Source: DASSKF01 sp035690725 (GTDB lineage: Bacteria; Actinomycetota; Actinomycetes; Actinomycetales; Dermatophilaceae). From it: DNA of 7,620 nt. Below, piece after piece: positions 6,317 to 7,620 of this stretch; the stretch's first letter is position 1, and every line of letters begins with the position of its first letter. A program made the position numbers and the translations under genes. The stretch lies in the NCBI GenBank assembly GCA_035690725.1, contig DASSKF010000193.1, forward strand, positions 1 to 7,620, read 5' to 3'. The notes under the pieces were generated by a model. It had not been told where the DNA came from and made no database searches. It saw nothing but the letters and a program-made list of their open reading frames with translations.

Positions 6317-7426
6317 TCAGGCGGGGTTCGCGGCCCGGGCGGCGCGGACGAGGGTGACGTCCAGCGCCTCGCGCCGGATCCGCTGGTCCACGTAGAGCAG
6401 GCAGGTCACCGCGGCCGCGAACGGGGTGAGGACCGCTGCCGTCACGAGCTGGCCGAGGTGCCCGAGGAAGACCTGGACGAGCAGCATGCTGTCCGGGTCC
6501 AGGCCGGTGGCCAGCAGCACGAGGGGTCCGATCATGGTGAAGGGCGCGGCGAGGATCGACGAGGCGATGCCCACGACGACCATGGTCAGCAGGTTGATCC
6601 CGAGGATGCGCCAGAACTCCTTGCCGCTGCTGAGGTCCCAGGCCCGGCGGAGGCTGCGGCGGATGCCGACCCGCTCGAGCACCAGCGCCGGCCCGGCCAG
6701 GCAGGTGCGGGTCTGCAGCCAGAGGAGGCCGACCGCGGTGAGCGCGATCGCCACCAGCAGCAGGCCGATCCCGCTGCCGATCTCGTCGTTCGCCAGCAGC
6801 AGCACCGGTCCGACGAACAGGGCGGCGACGGCGAGGACCGCCGCCAGGGCGATGAGCAGGTTGAGGCCGATGAGCGGCAGCAGGCGTCCGCGGGTCCGGC
6901 GCCAGGTGCTCCCGAGACCGGCGCTGTGCCCGAGGACCGCCTCGCTGACGACGACCACGAGCAGGCCGGTGAGCACGACGGTGGCCGCTTGGGAGGCGAG
7001 CGCCTGTCCGAAGGTGCCGAAGAACGCTGCGATGTCGGTGCCCGCCCCGTTGACGTCCAGCGCGGCCAGCGACCCGGTCAGCAGGGCGGACGGGATGAGG
7101 AAGATGGCGGCGACGAGGGCCGACATCCCGATCGTGGCGCGCGGATTGCGCCGCACCGTCTTCACGGCGCCGTCGTAGACGTCGCCGAGGCCCAGCGCCC
7201 GCAGGGGCACCACGCCCGGCTTGTGCGCCAGGAAGAGCGACTGCGTGACCGGTGGCCGGTTCGGGCGCCCGGGCGGAGGGGCGATCTGTCCCGGTGTTGC
7301 GCCCGGACGCGGGGCGCCGGGCGGGGCCGCGCCGGGCACGGGGCCGCTGCCGGAAGACAGGTGGCTGCCCCGGTGCGGCTCCGCACCCGGCGGTGGTGCC
7401 GCTCCCGGCGGTGGGTATGCCGTCAT
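6317..7426 (-). CDS. Proline-rich multi-pass membrane protein (GPDPase membrane-domain type)
   Basis: A 369-residue protein with a P/G/A-rich disordered N-terminus (1-60), then PLRALGLGDVYDGAVKTVRRNP (74-95), a motif placed before the first helix in this actinobacterial family. Six or more hydrophobic segments follow, at about 99-118, 147-165, 181-210, 216-236, 274-296 and 312-346. Two further family motifs are present: ERVGIRRSLRRAWDLSSGKEFWRI (251-274) between helices, and LLYVDQRIRREALDVTL (343-359) at the cytoplasmic C-terminus. Such proteins are often annotated 'glycerophosphoryl diester phosphodiesterase membrane domain', but no phosphodiesterase catalytic domain is present, so enzymatic activity should not be inferred. 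The ATG at 7426 has a GGGGGA run 8 nt upstream. The low-complexity N-terminus is usual for this family, so I keep the full length. Four bp separate its stop from the DUF4129 start. It is the first well-supported gene of the operon, and its position matches the proline-rich membrane gene (about Rv3689) near mycobacterial moxR2. Confidence 0.87.
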   Translation of the reverse strand: MTAYPPPGAAPPPGAEPHRGSHLSSGSGPVPGAAPPGAPRPGATPGQIAPPPGRPNRPPVTQSLFLAHKPGVVPLRALGLGDVYDGAVKTVRRNPRATIGMSALVAAIFLIPSALLTGSLAALDVNGAGTDIAAFFGTFGQALASQAATVVLTGLLVVVVSEAVLGHSAGLGSTWRRTRGRLLPLIGLNLLIALAAVLAVAALFVGPVLLLANDEIGSGIGLLLVAIALTAVGLLWLQTRTCLAGPALVLERVGIRRSLRRAWDLSSGKEFWRILGINLLTMVVVGIASSILAAPFTMIGPLVLLATGLDPDSMLLVQVFLGHLGQLVTAAVLTPFAAAVTCLLYVDQRIRREALDVTLVRAARAANPA

Positions 7427-7620
7427 GGTCCTCGTCCCCCAAACTCACGACACGTGTCGAGATCCCTCGGCAGAATCTCACGTGTCCGGGCGCCCTCGCG
7501 TGCCCGTGGGCGACAGGCCAGTCCCTCGACGAGCCGTTCCGCCTCCCGCCCGGTGAGTGCGGTCGCCCCCAGTGCCTCCTGCGCAGCGACGATGTCCCGC
7601 TCGGCCCGCCGCAGCCGCAG
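7423..7620 (-). CDS. Possible C-terminus of an upstream gene (partial, uncertain)
   Basis: On the minus strand one frame is open from the window edge to TGA at 7425-7423 (65 residues), overlapping the next gene's start as ATGA, the junction type seen twice elsewhere in this operon. The first 35 residues look protein-like and helical (RRAERDIVAAQEALGATALT near the start, then REAERLVEGL). The last 20 codons include many codons that are rare at this GC content, such as AGG, ATT, TTT, GGA and CGA, and contain a 12-bp palindrome, so they look more like an intergenic leader. No family is recognised. The opposite strand is also open in the codon-aligned frame. If this ORF is not real, the stretch is the operon's 5' regulatory region, possibly after a gene that ends further upstream in another frame. 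Confidence 0.33.
   Translation of the reverse strand: MRLRRAERDIVAAQEALGATALTGREAERLVEGLACRPRAREGARTREILPRDLDTCREFGGRGP
7448..7459. promoter_or_regulatory. 12-bp perfect palindrome upstream of the operon; candidate operator
   Basis: CGACACGTGTCG is self-complementary and sits 22-33 nt upstream of the ATG at 7426, where an operator for the operon would be expected. Its core CACGTGTC recurs at 7479-7486, 28 bp further upstream. The regulator is unknown. No convincing -35/-10 pair is visible, although TCGACA beginning at 7460 on the minus strand resembles a -35 hexamer. Confidence 0.35.

Noticed and set aside
7261..7420. Repetitive GC-rich stretch as a DNA repeat element
   Set aside because: It simply encodes the P/G/A-rich N-terminus of the membrane protein; the periodicity comes from Pro/Gly codons rather than from a mobile or structural repeat.
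6114..7481. 455-codon minus-strand frame overlapping the membrane protein and DUF4129 genes
   Set aside because: It is an R/P/G/A/H-rich shadow frame without membrane segments, while the overlapping frame has clear helices and family motifs.
7411..7620. A plus-strand gene starting at 7411 or 7417 and running off the right edge
   Set aside because: The frame is open, but its only starts lie inside the 5' end of the minus-strand membrane protein gene, there is no ribosome binding site, and the product has no recognisable family.

Overview
The window is very GC-rich, with strong G/C preference at third codon positions and long spurious open frames opposite the real genes. The gene families point to an actinomycete. 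A Pseudonocardiales-like or mycobacteria-related actinobacterium is my best guess, but nothing here fixes the genus.

Layout. Positions 1-588 (+) hold the C-terminal 195 residues of a SpoIIM/DUF95-family membrane protein whose start lies outside the window. Every other gene is on the minus strand, so transcription runs from right to left. Starting at the right edge: a doubtful partial frame (7620-7423); a proline-rich multi-pass membrane protein (7426-6317); a DUF4129 single-pass protein (6312-5605); a DUF4350 two-pass protein (5608-4358); a MoxR-family AAA+ ATPase (4361-3360); a DUF58 protein with a von Willebrand A-like core (3271-1979); and an S33-type alpha/beta hydrolase resembling proline iminopeptidase (1889-636). 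The hydrolase converges on the SpoIIM gene across a 47-bp gap.

The five genes from 7426 to 1979 look like one operon. Two junctions are ATGA overlaps, one is a 4-bp gap, and the moxR-DUF58 junction is an 88-bp gap containing a small 33-codon frame. From memory, the order proline-rich membrane protein, DUF4129, DUF4350, MoxR, DUF58, then SpoIIM on the opposite strand matches the Mycobacterium tuberculosis moxR2 neighbourhood (about Rv3689-Rv3694c). By inference, MoxR acts as a cytoplasmic remodelling ATPase, DUF58 as its membrane-tethered partner, and the DUF4129, DUF4350 and polytopic proteins as membrane and extracytoplasmic components of an envelope-linked complex. Its substrate is unknown.

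The hydrolase sits between DUF58 and SpoIIM, where I would not expect it from the mycobacterial order. It has its own 89-bp leader and Shine-Dalgarno sequence. A perfect 12-bp palindrome lies just upstream of the operon's first clear gene, and a shortened relative of it lies upstream of the hydrolase. No RNA genes, insertion sequences, CRISPR arrays or origins were seen, and no gene-free stretch exceeds 300 bases.
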